From Glaciecola sp. (lineage in GTDB: Bacteria; Pseudomonadota; Gammaproteobacteria; Enterobacterales; Alteromonadaceae): a stretch of 64,000 nt of DNA. The translations under genes and the position numbers were made by a program. Shown here piece by piece: positions 27,280 through 35,776 of this stretch. The stretch spans positions 62,001 through 126,000 of the forward strand of contig JAAZVZ010000004.1 of NCBI GenBank assembly GCA_018623155.1. Direction: 5' to 3'. The notes beneath the pieces were generated by a model. That model had not been told where the DNA came from and did not search any database. It saw nothing but the letters and a program-made list of their open reading frames with translations. Every line of letters begins with the position of its first letter. Position 1 is the first letter of the stretch.

Positions 27280-27595
27280 GGGAATGTTTAAAGCCATCGA
27301 GTGTTGTTATTAATGATTCAATCTGTTTGACAATGGTTTGAAGTTTTTTGGTCAGGGCTTCTTTATCAGCATAACCATCCTGCATGCCACTGAGTTCATC
27401 TAATAATTCACACGTTTCGGCAACGTATGGTTCAAAGGTTTTTGCCTTAACCGAAAAAGGTGCATCTTCTGCAAAAATGGCAACATATTGACCTTTCCCC
27501 TGTTGTTGGTAAGTGGCTAACAGGGCGTCGGCATCCACCGCTTTCCGATAGATAATTTGAAGATTGGCTTGAATTTGTTTGATGACTTTTTGCAT
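27266..27595 (-). CDS. Small helical protein of unknown function
   Basis: 109 residues, not recognised. Mostly polar and probably alpha-helical, with heptad-like stretches at both ends (VIKQIQANLQIIYRKAVDAD and LTKKLQTIVKQIESLITTLD). It has no signal peptide, membrane segment or metal motif. The composition is convincingly protein-like and it lies between convergent gene ends. It is read in the same direction as epmB upstream, 78 bases away, with a short hairpin between. A weak ribosome site precedes the ATG. The 3' end overlaps the unknown gene behind parE by 14 bases. Confidence 0.7.
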   Translation of the reverse strand: MQKVIKQIQANLQIIYRKAVDADALLATYQQQGKGQYVAIFAEDAPFSVKAKTFEPYVAETCELLDELSGMQDGYADKEALTKKLQTIVKQIESLITTLDGFKHSLKAD

Positions 27596-27664
27596 AGCGT
27601 TTGGATATTCTTGATGGTAATAATAAGCTCAAAAATAGTGTCTTTATTCTAACATAAAACGGCG

Positions 27665-27685
27665 GATGTATACTCAAGATACATC
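27665..27685 (-). terminator. Hairpin spanning the epmB stop codon, weak terminator
   Basis: Inverted repeat GATGTAT / ATACATC with a 7-base loop. The epmB stop codon lies within the loop, and on the - strand the hairpin is followed a few bases later by TTTTA. Stem is AT-rich, so termination is uncertain. Confidence 0.35.
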
Positions 27686-28699
27686 TAGAGACAAATCTAA
27701 CCAAGTTTTACTTTTGCGGTTACCCACTTCTCTGACAAGTTTTGGAATCATATAGCCAGATTGTTTTGCAATGACTTCGCGCATCAAGGCAACGACTTCA
27801 TTATCAGATACATAAAAATGTGCAGCCCCTTTGACTTTATCAAAAGCGTGCAAATAGTATGGCTGGATATGATTATCGTAAAGTGTGGCATGTAGGTTCA
27901 TGAGAGTCTTTGCATCGTCATTAATATTTTTCAAAATCACAGCTTGATTGTAGACAGGAATTAATGCACGAACTAACGTGGCTACTTTAGCGCTTAATTG
28001 CGAGCTGATTTCTTGCGCATGATTGATATGCAGAACGATATTGGTCTTCAAGCGACTTGAACTTAAGCGCTCAATCAAGGCCGGCGTAAGCCGTTGAGGT
28101 AAAACAACTGGTAGCCGAGTATGGATCCGAAGTCGTTTAATATGAGGGATGGATTCAATTTGACTAATGAGCCAGTCCAATTGTTGATCATTTGCCATCA
28201 ATGGATCACCACCGGACAATATGACTTCATCTAATATACTATGACGTTGGATATACGTTAAGGCCTCTTGCCACTGTTTGCGATTATTGTGATGTTCTTG
28301 ATAGGGAAAATGTCGACGAAAACAGTAGCGACAGTTGATTGCACATCCGGTGCGAACAATTAATAAGACACGATTTTGGTATTTGTGCACGATGCCCTGA
28401 TGAGCTTTATTCTGCTCTTCAGTTGGATCAATACCAAACCCCTCTGCATCTAAAAACTCGGCTTTATGTGGCAGAACCTGAAGTAACAAGGGATCCGAAG
28501 GATCTGATTTGTTCATCAAATCTGCAAAAAAGCGGGGTACACGCATCGCAAATAAACGCCTTGCCGCGATATCTGAAAGATAATCGTTTGGGTCTAACCC
28601 CAGATATTCTAAGAGATTTTTGGGGTCAGTGAACGCTGTGGCTAATTCTTTTTGCCAATCAGTCTCTACAGTCACAATATTTTTGTGTATATTATGCAC
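27674..28699 (-). CDS. epmB: EF-P beta-lysine synthesis enzyme EpmB (lysine 2,3-aminomutase family)
   Basis: 341 residues from a GTG start; a second GTG eight codons later is also possible. Radical-SAM, PLP-dependent enzyme that turns (S)-alpha-lysine into (R)-beta-lysine, the group placed on elongation factor P. The iron-sulfur motif CX3CX2C is at residues 119, 123 and 126 ([17 protein letters not shown]). Further family signatures are [33 protein letters not shown] and [16 protein letters not shown]. It is divergent from efp across 35 bases, and epmA follows efp, so all three parts of the pathway lie together. Confidence 0.95.
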   Translation of the reverse strand: MHNIHKNIVTVETDWQKELATAFTDPKNLLEYLGLDPNDYLSDIAARRLFAMRVPRFFADLMNKSDPSDPLLLQVLPHKAEFLDAEGFGIDPTEEQNKAHQGIVHKYQNRVLLIVRTGCAINCRYCFRRHFPYQEHHNNRKQWQEALTYIQRHSILDEVILSGGDPLMANDQQLDWLISQIESIPHIKRLRIHTRLPVVLPQRLTPALIERLSSSRLKTNIVLHINHAQEISSQLSAKVATLVRALIPVYNQAVILKNINDDAKTLMNLHATLYDNHIQPYYLHAFDKVKGAAHFYVSDNEVVALMREVIAKQSGYMIPKLVREVGNRKSKTWLDLSLDVS

Positions 28700-28734
28700 G
28701 AAATAACCGTCAACTAATTATGTTAAGAGGATTT

Positions 28735-29304
28735 ATGGCGAATTTTAGCACAAATGAATTTAAAGCTGGATTAAAGGTCATGATTGATGACGAGCCATGC
28801 AATATTTTGGAAAATGAATATGTTAAACCGGGGAAAGGACAAGCGTTTAACCGTGTTAAAATTCGAAAACTGATTTCTGGCAAGGTATTGGAGAAAACGT
28901 TCAAGTCTGGTGACTCCGTTCCAGGTGCAGACGTGTTGGATACCGAACTATCGTACTTGTATAACGACGGTGAATTCTACCACTTTATGAACAATGAAAC
29001 CTTTGAGCAAGTAGCAGCTGATGCCAAAGCGGTTGGCGATAATGCCAAGTGGTTGGTTGAAAATACTGACTGTACGATTACTTTGTTTAATGGTTCGCCT
29101 ATCGTGGTTACCCCCCCTAATTTTGTTGAGCTTGAAATCACAGAGACCGATCCTGGTTTAAAAGGTGATACGGCTGGTACAGGTGGCAAACCTGCGACGC
29201 TTGCCACCGGCGCAGTCGTTCGAGTACCTCTCTTCGTTCAAACAGGTGAAATCATTAAAGTCGATACACGCAGCGGTGAATACGTCTCTCGCGCAGGCAA
29301 GTAA
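28735..29304 (+). CDS. efp: Translation elongation factor P
   Basis: 189 residues from the ATG preceded by AAGAGGA; an ATG five codons upstream would place that ribosome site inside the gene. EF-P binds between P and E sites and rescues ribosomes stalled on consecutive prolines. The modification site is Lys 34 in the loop [10 protein letters not shown], as in E. coli, consistent with EpmA/EpmB-type beta-lysylation and the adjacent enzymes. The three-domain layout is complete; the C-terminal part reads [14 protein letters not shown]. epmA begins two bases after its stop, so ligase and substrate are cotranslated. Confidence 0.97.
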   Translation: MANFSTNEFKAGLKVMIDDEPCNILENEYVKPGKGQAFNRVKIRKLISGKVLEKTFKSGDSVPGADVLDTELSYLYNDGEFYHFMNNETFEQVAADAKAVGDNAKWLVENTDCTITLFNGSPIVVTPPNFVELEITETDPGLKGDTAGTGGKPATLATGAVVRVPLFVQTGEIIKVDTRSGEYVSRAGK

Positions 29305-29306
29305 AT

Positions 29307-30218
29307 ATGTCAGACCGCGTGGTCAATTTACAACACAAAGCTCGGATTTTGTCTCAGATTCGAGCTTTTTTTTCACATCGTGGTGTGCTTGAAGCAGACG
29401 TTCCGTGTCTGGACTCGCATGGGGTGACTGATCCCTTCTTGACCAATTTTGAATGCGATTGGCAAGGACAAACTCGTTATTTGCAAACGTCTCCAGAATT
29501 CGCCTTAAAACGTTTGTTAAGTGAAGGGTTTGGCGATTGTTATTACTTAGGTAAAGCATTTCGCAATGAAGCTCGTTCAACCCAACACAGTCCAGAGTTT
29601 ATGATCCTTGAATGGTATCGAATCGGAATGACTCCAGAGCAGTTGATGAACGAGATCGCCGAATTAATCACATGTGTTCTTGGCATAGACAAAACGGATT
29701 CGATGTCCTATGCCGATGCGTTTATGAAATACGCCAATATCGATATTTGGCAAGCCACTCGAGAGCAACTCATCAAAATTTTTCCTGGAGAATGTCATTT
29801 TGATCTGACATTGGAAACCGATTCTGATTTGTTACAAATGTTATTTAGCATTTTGGTTGAGCCTCAGATAGGACAGGAATTCCCCTGCTTTATTTATGAT
29901 TTTCCACTTGACCAAGCGGCACTTGCCCAAGCCAATGAAGACGGTCTCACGGCTCAACGATTTGAGTTATATTACAAAGGTTTTGAGTTGGCTAATGGGT
30001 ATGGTGAGTTAACTGATCCAGAGGAACAAGCAAGACGCTTCGGACAAGACAATAATCGTCGACTGCGACTCGGTAAGAAATTGATTGAACCAGATGTCAG
30101 GCTAGTACAAGCTCTTAAAACTGGATTACCAAACTGCAGCGGTGTTGCATTAGGCGTTGATCGATTGTGTATGCTCGCGTTAGGCTTAGAGGATATAAAC
30201 CTAATTCAATTTAACTGA
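29307..30218 (+). CDS. epmA: EF-P--(R)-beta-lysine ligase EpmA
   Basis: 303 residues. A stand-alone relative of the class II lysyl-tRNA synthetase catalytic core (also known as GenX, PoxA or YjeA) that attaches beta-lysine to Lys 34 of EF-P. Class II motifs are visible: motif 2 around GKAFRNEARSTQHSPEFMILEW and motif 3 near the C terminus in GVALGVDRLCMLALG. It lacks the N-terminal anticodon-binding domain of a true LysRS, as expected. Only two bases separate it from efp. The third modification enzyme, hydroxylase EpmC, is not in this window. Confidence 0.95.
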   Translation: MSDRVVNLQHKARILSQIRAFFSHRGVLEADVPCLDSHGVTDPFLTNFECDWQGQTRYLQTSPEFALKRLLSEGFGDCYYLGKAFRNEARSTQHSPEFMILEWYRIGMTPEQLMNEIAELITCVLGIDKTDSMSYADAFMKYANIDIWQATREQLIKIFPGECHFDLTLETDSDLLQMLFSILVEPQIGQEFPCFIYDFPLDQAALAQANEDGLTAQRFELYYKGFELANGYGELTDPEEQARRFGQDNNRRLRLGKKLIEPDVRLVQALKTGLPNCSGVALGVDRLCMLALGLEDINLIQFN

Positions 30219-30253
30219 CGGTGATGAATCAAACAAATCTTTTGGTATCGCTT

Positions 30254-30556
30254 TTACGATGCATTTGAGTGATAGTCTATTATGGAAAGATCATCTAATA
30301 TCCAAGTAGGTAAGGCCATTCGGATGTCAGATGTCAGCACTTCAAAATTGGCGTTAAGTTCGATTACTTCTTGAATTTGTGGGCAGTGTTGCACAATGGA
30401 CTCTGGTAACTCACAACACATTTGTAGCAATAGTCTTAATTCGTCTTCTGGTTCACACTCCCTTTCCGCAATATATTGCAGACATCGGTGTGTCTGTTGA
30501 ACGACATCTTCGAGTGTTGATAAGGAGGTATTATGGGTATTTTTTTGGGTGTGCAT
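30254..30556 (-). CDS. Small acidic protein of unknown function
   Basis: 100 residues, not recognised. Acidic, mostly helical, with clusters CLQYIAERECEPEDELRLLL and NFEVLTSDIRMALPTWILDD and four cysteines that show no regular metal-binding spacing. No signal or membrane segment. The start ATG has GGA close upstream (short spacing). It lies between the end of epmA (convergent) and the end of the cyclophilin gene (same strand, 26 bases upstream), so it could be expressed from the rlmG-cyclophilin unit. Composition supports a real gene; no function is offered. Confidence 0.6.
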   Translation of the reverse strand: MHTQKNTHNTSLSTLEDVVQQTHRCLQYIAERECEPEDELRLLLQMCCELPESIVQHCPQIQEVIELNANFEVLTSDIRMALPTWILDDLSIIDYHSNAS

Positions 30557-30582
30557 ATTCCAACATCATATAATAATAAGGG

Positions 30583-31197
30583 TTAAAACTGAGGCGGTAA
30601 GATCTCAGCTTTTTTCAATATGATGGGTTTGATCGGCACATCAGGTTGCCCAAAATCAATCGAGTATTCAGTCTCGACAGCCCCCATCGCATCGATTACC
30701 TCAAATCCTTCTACTACAGAACCAAATACGGTATACCCCCAGTTTCGACCAGGGTCGAGCGATTCATTGTCTTTTAGATTGATAAAAAATTGTCTCGTGG
30801 CACTATGTGGGTCAGTCTCTCTAGCCATAGCGATACTGTAATAAGTGTTTTTCAGTCCGTTTCCTGATTCATTCATTATTTTGCCAAGAGAGGGTTTTGG
30901 TTTGTAATCGGCCGTATAGCCACCACCTTGGACCACAAAGTTTGGTACTACACGATGAAAAATCGTATCTTCGTAACTGCGTAATGCGACGTAACGCAAA
31001 AAGTTATTTACCGTGATAGGGGCTTTGAAACGGTCCAGTTCTAGTATAAATTCACCAAGGTTTGTTGAGATTTTTACTCGTGGATAAGTATTATCCGGCT
31101 GAATGTCAGAGCCATCTTTGACTTTCATAGCAAAGCTGGATGCACTGACACATAATATTACTGCAGCAAACAAAGTACGAAAAAGTTGCACACCCAT
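30583..31197 (-). CDS. ppiA: Periplasmic cyclophilin-type peptidyl-prolyl isomerase
   Basis: 204 residues. Begins with a signal peptide (LFRTLFAAVILCVSASSFAM), placing it in the periplasm. The cyclophilin fold follows with FHRVVPNFVVQGGGY near residues 80-95 and the SATRQFFINLKDN segment, which carry the catalytic Arg and Gln residues, and NWGYTVFGSVVEGFEVIDAM. It catalyses cis-trans isomerisation of prolyl bonds in secreted proteins. It is a slightly elongated PpiA-type protein; a cytoplasmic PpiB would have no signal. rlmG ends three bases upstream on the same strand, so they may be cotranscribed. Confidence 0.9.
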   Translation of the reverse strand: MGVQLFRTLFAAVILCVSASSFAMKVKDGSDIQPDNTYPRVKISTNLGEFILELDRFKAPITVNNFLRYVALRSYEDTIFHRVVPNFVVQGGGYTADYKPKPSLGKIMNESGNGLKNTYYSIAMARETDPHSATRQFFINLKDNESLDPGRNWGYTVFGSVVEGFEVIDAMGAVETEYSIDFGQPDVPIKPIILKKAEILPPQF

Positions 31198-31199
31198 GG

Positions 31200-32342
31200 T
31201 TATCCCTTTTTAAAGGTTGATAATATAGTGAACTTATCACTATTTGCGGTGACAGTAAAACCGCCAAAACGCTTCTTTAAGACCTTGCCGTAAGCTAAAT
31301 GTCGATTAGCAACAATGCGCAACTCGCCACCCGGCTTAAGTGCGAAGTAGCTATCTTGAAACATTTGTATGGCAATGTGTTCGGTAATTGTATTATTTTG
31401 ATGAAAAGGGGGATTACACAAAATCAAATCAGCCGGCTCACGCAAACCATAATAGCTTAAACAGTTGTTATGCCAAAACTCACAATTCGGCAAAGCATCT
31501 GGATGGTTGGTTGTGACATTTTGTTTGGCGGAGGCAACCGCATGATAAGACTCATCAACGAATGTTACGCAGGCTTCCGGGTTGAGATGTAATGCTGCGC
31601 AGCCTAGTACACCGTTACCACAGCCCAAATCAATGATGCGTTGGCCGGTGACGGGTGTCAGATTTTCCAACATGAATCGAGCACCAATATCGAGTTGGTT
31701 CCTTGCGAAAACATTGGGCATATTAGCTATGTTCAAGTTGTACTCTGGCACTTCCCAGTGGCACATAGCCGTGCTATAAGTAAGTTCAGGTGCACTTACC
31801 TCAGCGAGTAGTAAACGCGATTTTTTCCACGCTAGTCCAGTGCGATTCGGTCCAATATGCTGTTCAAATAAGTCCTGAACACTCTTAGTGACCTTTTGCA
31901 TTTTACTCCCAGCCAGGACAATACTTTTGTCATGCAGCAAAGGCCGTAACCGTTGTAACTGGTCAGCCAAGAACGTCAGGTTTTTGGGTATTTTTAGCAG
32001 TGCGATATCGACAGGCCGTGACGGTGCTTCAAGCGAGTGACACCAATTTACCGTATCTTCTAGTTCGTTACTGGCGAGATTGGCTCTGGCGGCTTGCTGA
32101 GCTACCAGTGAGTCGCTCCAATGCGTTATGTGATAAGGCTGTAACGCACAGGTTAACGCACCAAAATCATCGTTGAGTATGGCTATGTGCGACGTTGGTA
32201 GGCGGTCTGAATAGTTGTCGGCAAGTGTTCTTAACAGATACTCATCGGTTGCATCCCAAGCTTGGAGCGACTTGTGTTGTGCTCCACGAGGGTAGCGTTG
32301 TAGTATGTGTGTGCCAAAAGGGTGTGTTAATTCAATCTGCAT
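31200..32342 (-). CDS. rlmG: 23S rRNA (guanine-1835-N2) methyltransferase RlmG
   Basis: 380 residues from ATG 32342; a longer in-frame form lacks similarity to the family N terminus. RlmG methylates G1835 of 23S rRNA. It has the double-domain plan of the RsmC/RlmG group: a degenerate N-terminal half and a C-terminal Rossmann half. The SAM loop IIDLGCGNGVLGCAALHL is followed by the catalytic NPPF motif (LILCNPPFHQNN), typical of N2-guanine methylation. Length is close to the 378 residues of E. coli. An AlkB-like gene starts divergently 20 bases away, a very tight shared promoter region. Confidence 0.92.
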   Translation of the reverse strand: MQIELTHPFGTHILQRYPRGAQHKSLQAWDATDEYLLRTLADNYSDRLPTSHIAILNDDFGALTCALQPYHITHWSDSLVAQQAARANLASNELEDTVNWCHSLEAPSRPVDIALLKIPKNLTFLADQLQRLRPLLHDKSIVLAGSKMQKVTKSVQDLFEQHIGPNRTGLAWKKSRLLLAEVSAPELTYSTAMCHWEVPEYNLNIANMPNVFARNQLDIGARFMLENLTPVTGQRIIDLGCGNGVLGCAALHLNPEACVTFVDESYHAVASAKQNVTTNHPDALPNCEFWHNNCLSYYGLREPADLILCNPPFHQNNTITEHIAIQMFQDSYFALKPGGELRIVANRHLAYGKVLKKRFGGFTVTANSDKFTILSTFKKG

Positions 32343-32362
32343 AGACTTATTTAAGGTAACCG

Positions 32363-32965
32363 ATGTTCGACGAGCTCCCAATACAAATGTCACTACCTGA
32401 TGCAACTGTCACGTACTATCCTCAATGGTTAACGGCTAATCAGGCATCTAGATATCAAGCGATCTTGCAAGAAGAACTGCTGTGGTCGCAAGATTATATC
32501 AAAATCTACGGTCGCACGGTAAAAATTCCTCGTTTGCAAGCATGGTATGGCGAGCCTGAAGCACTCTATACCTATTCAAAACTAGAAATGAAGCCATTGG
32601 CATGGCACCCGGTTTTGGCTGACTTACGGGCCGAACTCGAGGAGGAGTGTGCTGCCCAATTTAACTCAGTCTTAGCAAATTGGTATCGTCATGGTCAAGA
32701 CAGTATGGGTATGCACAGTGATGATGAACCTGAGTTAGGCGTTCGACCTGTTATTGCATCCTTAACCTTGGGCCAGGCTCGGGGCTTTATAATGAAACAT
32801 AAAATAACGGGGCAAAAGGAGGTGCTGGATTTGGCGCATGGCAGTTTACTGGTCATGTCTGGAGATACTCAAGCGAATTGGCAACACGGTATAAACAAGA
32901 CAAAAAAAACAGTTGCTGATAGAATTAATCTTACTTTTCGACATATAACTCCGGTTCGGCCATGA
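32363..32965 (+). CDS. AlkB-like 2-oxoglutarate/Fe(II) dioxygenase
   Basis: 200 residues. The double-stranded beta-helix iron site is complete: H118 and D120 in [12 protein letters not shown]175 in NWQHGINKT, and the 2-oxoglutarate-binding RxNxTxR at 187-193 (RINLTFR). The size and motif spacing resemble the ALKBH2/3-like bacterial group that removes methyl groups from alkylated DNA or RNA bases. Activity on nucleic acid is inferred. It overlaps bolA by four bases (ATGA), so the two are translationally coupled. It is divergent from rlmG. Confidence 0.88.
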   Translation: MFDELPIQMSLPDATVTYYPQWLTANQASRYQAILQEELLWSQDYIKIYGRTVKIPRLQAWYGEPEALYTYSKLEMKPLAWHPVLADLRAELEEECAAQFNSVLANWYRHGQDSMGMHSDDEPELGVRPVIASLTLGQARGFIMKHKITGQKEVLDLAHGSLLVMSGDTQANWQHGINKTKKTVADRINLTFRHITPVRP

Positions 32966-33273
32966 TCATTGAGCAACAAATTACGCAAAAAATCCGCGAT
33001 GCATTTTCTCCAGTGCATCTAGAAGTACATAATGAAAGTCACATGCATAATGTTGCTCCAGGCAGTGAAAGTCACTTTAAAGTCGTGATTGTGAGTCAGG
33101 CGTTTGCTGGTAAGCGTTTAATTCAGTGCCATCGGATGGTCAATGAGGTTCTGGCAGAGGAACTCTCGCATCACATCCATGCCTTGGCGATCCATACTTA
33201 CACTAATGAGAAATGGGAGGCGACTCAAAGTGCGCCAGATTCACCAAGTTGCATGGGTGGAAGTAAGCGATAA
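32962..33273 (+). CDS. bolA: BolA family protein
   Basis: 103 residues with the class II KH-like fold of BolA. Conserved landmarks are [20 protein letters not shown] near residues 20-40 and the helix-turn [13 protein letters not shown], with HALAIHTYT at the C-terminal strand. BolA proteins partner monothiol glutaredoxins in iron-sulfur trafficking and also act as stress- and stationary-phase DNA binders. It lies on the opposite strand to rpoS, end to end with 28 bases between, and its start sits within the end of the AlkB-like gene. In E. coli, bolA is RpoS-controlled; that cannot be seen here. Confidence 0.95.
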   Translation: MIIEQQITQKIRDAFSPVHLEVHNESHMHNVAPGSESHFKVVIVSQAFAGKRLIQCHRMVNEVLAEELSHHIHALAIHTYTNEKWEATQSAPDSPSCMGGSKR

Positions 33274-33301
33274 ACCGTCTTGGAAGCCGGATAACGCTCA
33301 T

Positions 33302-34315
33302 TTAATTATCGTTATTTGCTTTGAATAAGGCTTCAACATTGAGGCCTTGTTGCCCTAAAGTATCACGTAAACGACGCAATGCCTCTACTTGAATTTGTCT
33401 AACACGCTCTCTGGTTAATCCGATCTCACTACCAACATCTTCCAATGTCGCAGGTTCATAACCTAATAAACCAAAGCGCCGAGCGAGGACTTCACGCTGT
33501 TTGGCGTTGAGGTCTTTGAGCCAACGTTCAATCGAATGACGCATGTCATGATCTTGCACTTCGTTTTCTGGGCCCAAGTGATTCTCGTCTCGAAGCACAT
33601 CCAGCATACCCTTGCTTTCATTATCTGGATTAATAGAAGTATCGACAGAACTAATACGCTCATTGAGTTTGAGCATCTTAGAGACGGCTTCTACATTTTG
33701 TCCTAGGGCACTCGCTATATCCTCGGCGGTGGGCTCATGGTCAAGCTCTTGGGCTAGTTCCCGAGCAGTTCGCAAATAGACATTAAGTTCCTTTACTACA
33801 TGAATGGGTAACCGAATGGTGCGTGTTTGATTCATGATGGCGCGTTCAATGGTTTGCCGAATCCACCAAGTCGCATAAGTTGAGAAGCGAAAGCCACGCT
33901 CCGGGTCAAATTTTTCTACCGCTCGGATTAAGCCAAGATTACCTTCTTCAATCAAATCGAGTAGAGCTAGACCGCGGTTGTTATAACGTCTGGCGATCTT
34001 GACCACTAGGCGCAAGTTACTGACAATCATACGCTCACGAGACGGTAAGTCACCTTGCAGCGCCTTGCGTGCGTACAACACCTCTTCCTCTGCGCTGAGC
34101 AGAGGAGAAAAACCAATCTCACTCAAGTAAAGTTGCGTCGCATCTAAATTGCGTTGCATATCCTCAGTGATATTGACATCGTCAAAGGCATCAGAATCGT
34201 CTTCTGAAAATATACTTATTTCGTCTGTGTGTGTATCTGTATTATTATTTTCGCAATCAGCGTCATAGTGTTGAGATATGAGTTCTACATCAATATCTTG
34301 GTTTTTCTGACCCAT
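33302..34315 (-). CDS. rpoS: RNA polymerase sigma factor RpoS
   Basis: 337 residues. Stationary-phase and general-stress sigma factor. Sigma-70 regions are in order: region 1.2 with [10 protein letters not shown]-like sequence (here [19 protein letters not shown]), region 2 with [20 protein letters not shown] and [17 protein letters not shown], region 3, and region 4.2 with [20 protein letters not shown]. It starts at ATG 34315 with AGGAG eight bases upstream. An overlapping leader frame with an even stronger ribosome site begins 31 bases earlier (34346). It follows nlpD, whose coding region in E. coli carries the main rpoS promoter. Confidence 0.97.
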   Translation of the reverse strand: MGQKNQDIDVELISQHYDADCENNNTDTHTDEISIFSEDDSDAFDDVNITEDMQRNLDATQLYLSEIGFSPLLSAEEEVLYARKALQGDLPSRERMIVSNLRLVVKIARRYNNRGLALLDLIEEGNLGLIRAVEKFDPERGFRFSTYATWWIRQTIERAIMNQTRTIRLPIHVVKELNVYLRTARELAQELDHEPTAEDIASALGQNVEAVSKMLKLNERISSVDTSINPDNESKGMLDVLRDENHLGPENEVQDHDMRHSIERWLKDLNAKQREVLARRFGLLGYEPATLEDVGSEIGLTRERVRQIQVEALRRLRDTLGQQGLNVEALFKANNDN

Positions 34316-34346
34316 TACTGCATCTCCTGCATACCGGAATAATCAT
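34290..34346 (-). CDS. Putative rpoS leader peptide frame, 18 codons, overlapping rpoS start
   Basis: On the - strand an AGGAGGA (34351-34357) stands five bases before ATG 34346. This frame reads ATG-ATT-ATT-CCG-GTA and ends at TGA (34290-34292), 26 bases inside rpoS and in a different frame. A further mini-frame (ATG 34366, ending TAATG that shares its A with this ATG) contains tandem AGG-AGG codons. The rpoS ATG has its own weaker site within the leader frame. Whether any of this is translated is not known; the arrangement resembles leader-coupled or competing initiation. Confidence 0.4.
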   Translation of the reverse strand: MIIPVCRRCSNGSEKPRY

Positions 34347-34377
34347 TAACTCCTCCTAACGTCCATTTAGGTTTTTC

Positions 34378-35190
34378 TTATTTTCTGGGCAAAAATCTTT
34401 GTGGATCCTGTGATTTACCTTTAAAGCGGATCTCAAAGCGAAGCATTGCCTCAGTCGTCCCGGAGTTACCCATTTCGGCTATCATCTCTCCCGCCTTGAC
34501 AAATTGGCGCTCCTCTACCAATATTTTATTATTGTGCGCATATGCACTTAAATATGTATCAGTATGTTTGATGATAACCAGGTTTCCATAACCTCTAAGC
34601 GCATCACCGACGTAAACGACTTTGCCCTTAGCTGCTGAGACGACCGGGGTACCAATGGTATTTGCAATAAGCAAACCACTGTTGCCCGCTTCAGCGGTTG
34701 AAAACTGACCAACAATTTTACCTTCTGTTGGCCATACCCATCGCGCAACACGCGAAGGGAGTGTTTTAGTGGAAGCTACTTGTGATGAAGAATTATCACT
34801 AGTGCTGTCACTACGATACACCTCAGTTTGAGTTGACGCAACTGAATTTTGGGACTTAGGAGCAGATTTAACTGCCTCTAATGAACTAGTATCGGCCTTA
34901 AAGCTTGGTTGTTTAAGGACTTTTTCTGAAAGGTTGAGCCTTTGTCCAATCTGTATATGATAAGGCTCTGTCAAGTTATTGAGCTGAGCGAGTTCTTGAT
35001 AATCTTTTCCATACAGCCACGCAATTCCATATAGTGTTTCGTTACTTTGTACTACGTGGAAATTCTGAGAGTGACGTTTGTCATTATCAGATACTGCAGT
35101 ATCGATAACCGATATTGGCGCGGGCACTGAACGCTGAGCACAGCCAATTAACCCAAGTATTCCTAGCACAATGAATGCTGTTCTAACCAC
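34378..35190 (-). CDS. nlpD: Lipoprotein NlpD, LysM plus degenerate LytM (M23) domain
   Basis: 270 residues. Lipoprotein signal with lipobox LIGC, lipidated Cys at residue 17. A LysM peptidoglycan-binding domain lies at about 44-88 (HVVQSNETLYGIAWLYGKDY), then a Ser/Thr-rich linker, then an M23 fold at about 150-265. In the M23 fold the metal ligands are lost: the usual GxHxxxD region reads GNSGLLIANT, and HxH reads RFE. As in E. coli NlpD, it is therefore probably not a hydrolase but an activator of the amidase AmiC at the division septum. It sits directly before rpoS and behind yqaA with six bases between. Confidence 0.94.
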   Translation of the reverse strand: MVRTAFIVLGILGLIGCAQRSVPAPISVIDTAVSDNDKRHSQNFHVVQSNETLYGIAWLYGKDYQELAQLNNLTEPYHIQIGQRLNLSEKVLKQPSFKADTSSLEAVKSAPKSQNSVASTQTEVYRSDSTSDNSSSQVASTKTLPSRVARWVWPTEGKIVGQFSTAEAGNSGLLIANTIGTPVVSAAKGKVVYVGDALRGYGNLVIIKHTDTYLSAYAHNNKILVEERQFVKAGEMIAEMGNSGTTEAMLRFEIRFKGKSQDPQRFLPRK

Positions 35191-35196
35191 AAATAT

Positions 35197-35775
35197 TTAC
35201 CTATAGACCAGATAAAGAGCTATCGCGAGTAGGATAACCCCCCAACCAAGAAATTCAACATATTGGCGCAACTTGTGTTCCATTTTTGCACCGCCCCAGT
35301 ACATCAACGCGGCAACTAAAAAAAAACGAGCACCTCGACCCACCCCAGATGCTATTACGAAAGGCAAAAAAGCCATCGACATCATACCCGCTGTGAGAGT
35401 AAAAACTTTATACGGAATAGGTGAAAACCCAGCAATGAAAACTACCCAGACACCATACTGGGTAAACCAGTCCATGGCGAGCGCCAACTTATCGCTGTAA
35501 CCTAAATCAACAATAATGGGATGGATAAATGCATCAAATGCAAAATACCCAAGTAAATATCCAGCAATACCACCAATTACGGACGCGATGGTGGTGATCA
35601 TTGCGTACCACCATGCTTTTTTTGGGGTTGCTAACGCCATTGGAGCAAGCATCACATCCGGTGGAATCGGGAAAATAACAGACTCGGTAAAACTTAAGCC
35701 GGCTAAATATTTGTCAGCATGGCGATGCTGTGCCCAACTTAAGCAAGCATCATAAAGTGGCGTAAATAGTTTCAT
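35197..35775 (-). CDS. yqaA: DedA-like inner-membrane protein, YqaA family
   Basis: 192 residues with about four membrane segments. The signature of the YqaA branch of DedA/VTT proteins is present: FTESVIFPIPPDVMLAPMAL near residue 28 and the GFSPIPYKVFTLTAGMM re-entrant loop near residue 115, with GRGARFFLVAALMYWGG. Family members are lipid scramblase or flippase candidates; the substrate here is unknown. It lies between pcm and nlpD with spacings of one and six bases, so it belongs to the ispD-to-rpoS operon; this insertion occurs in Shewanella and Vibrio relatives as well. Confidence 0.88.
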   Translation of the reverse strand: MKLFTPLYDACLSWAQHRHADKYLAGLSFTESVIFPIPPDVMLAPMALATPKKAWWYAMITTIASVIGGIAGYLLGYFAFDAFIHPIIVDLGYSDKLALAMDWFTQYGVWVVFIAGFSPIPYKVFTLTAGMMSMAFLPFVIASGVGRGARFFLVAALMYWGGAKMEHKLRQYVEFLGWGVILLAIALYLVYR

Positions 35776-35776
35776 G

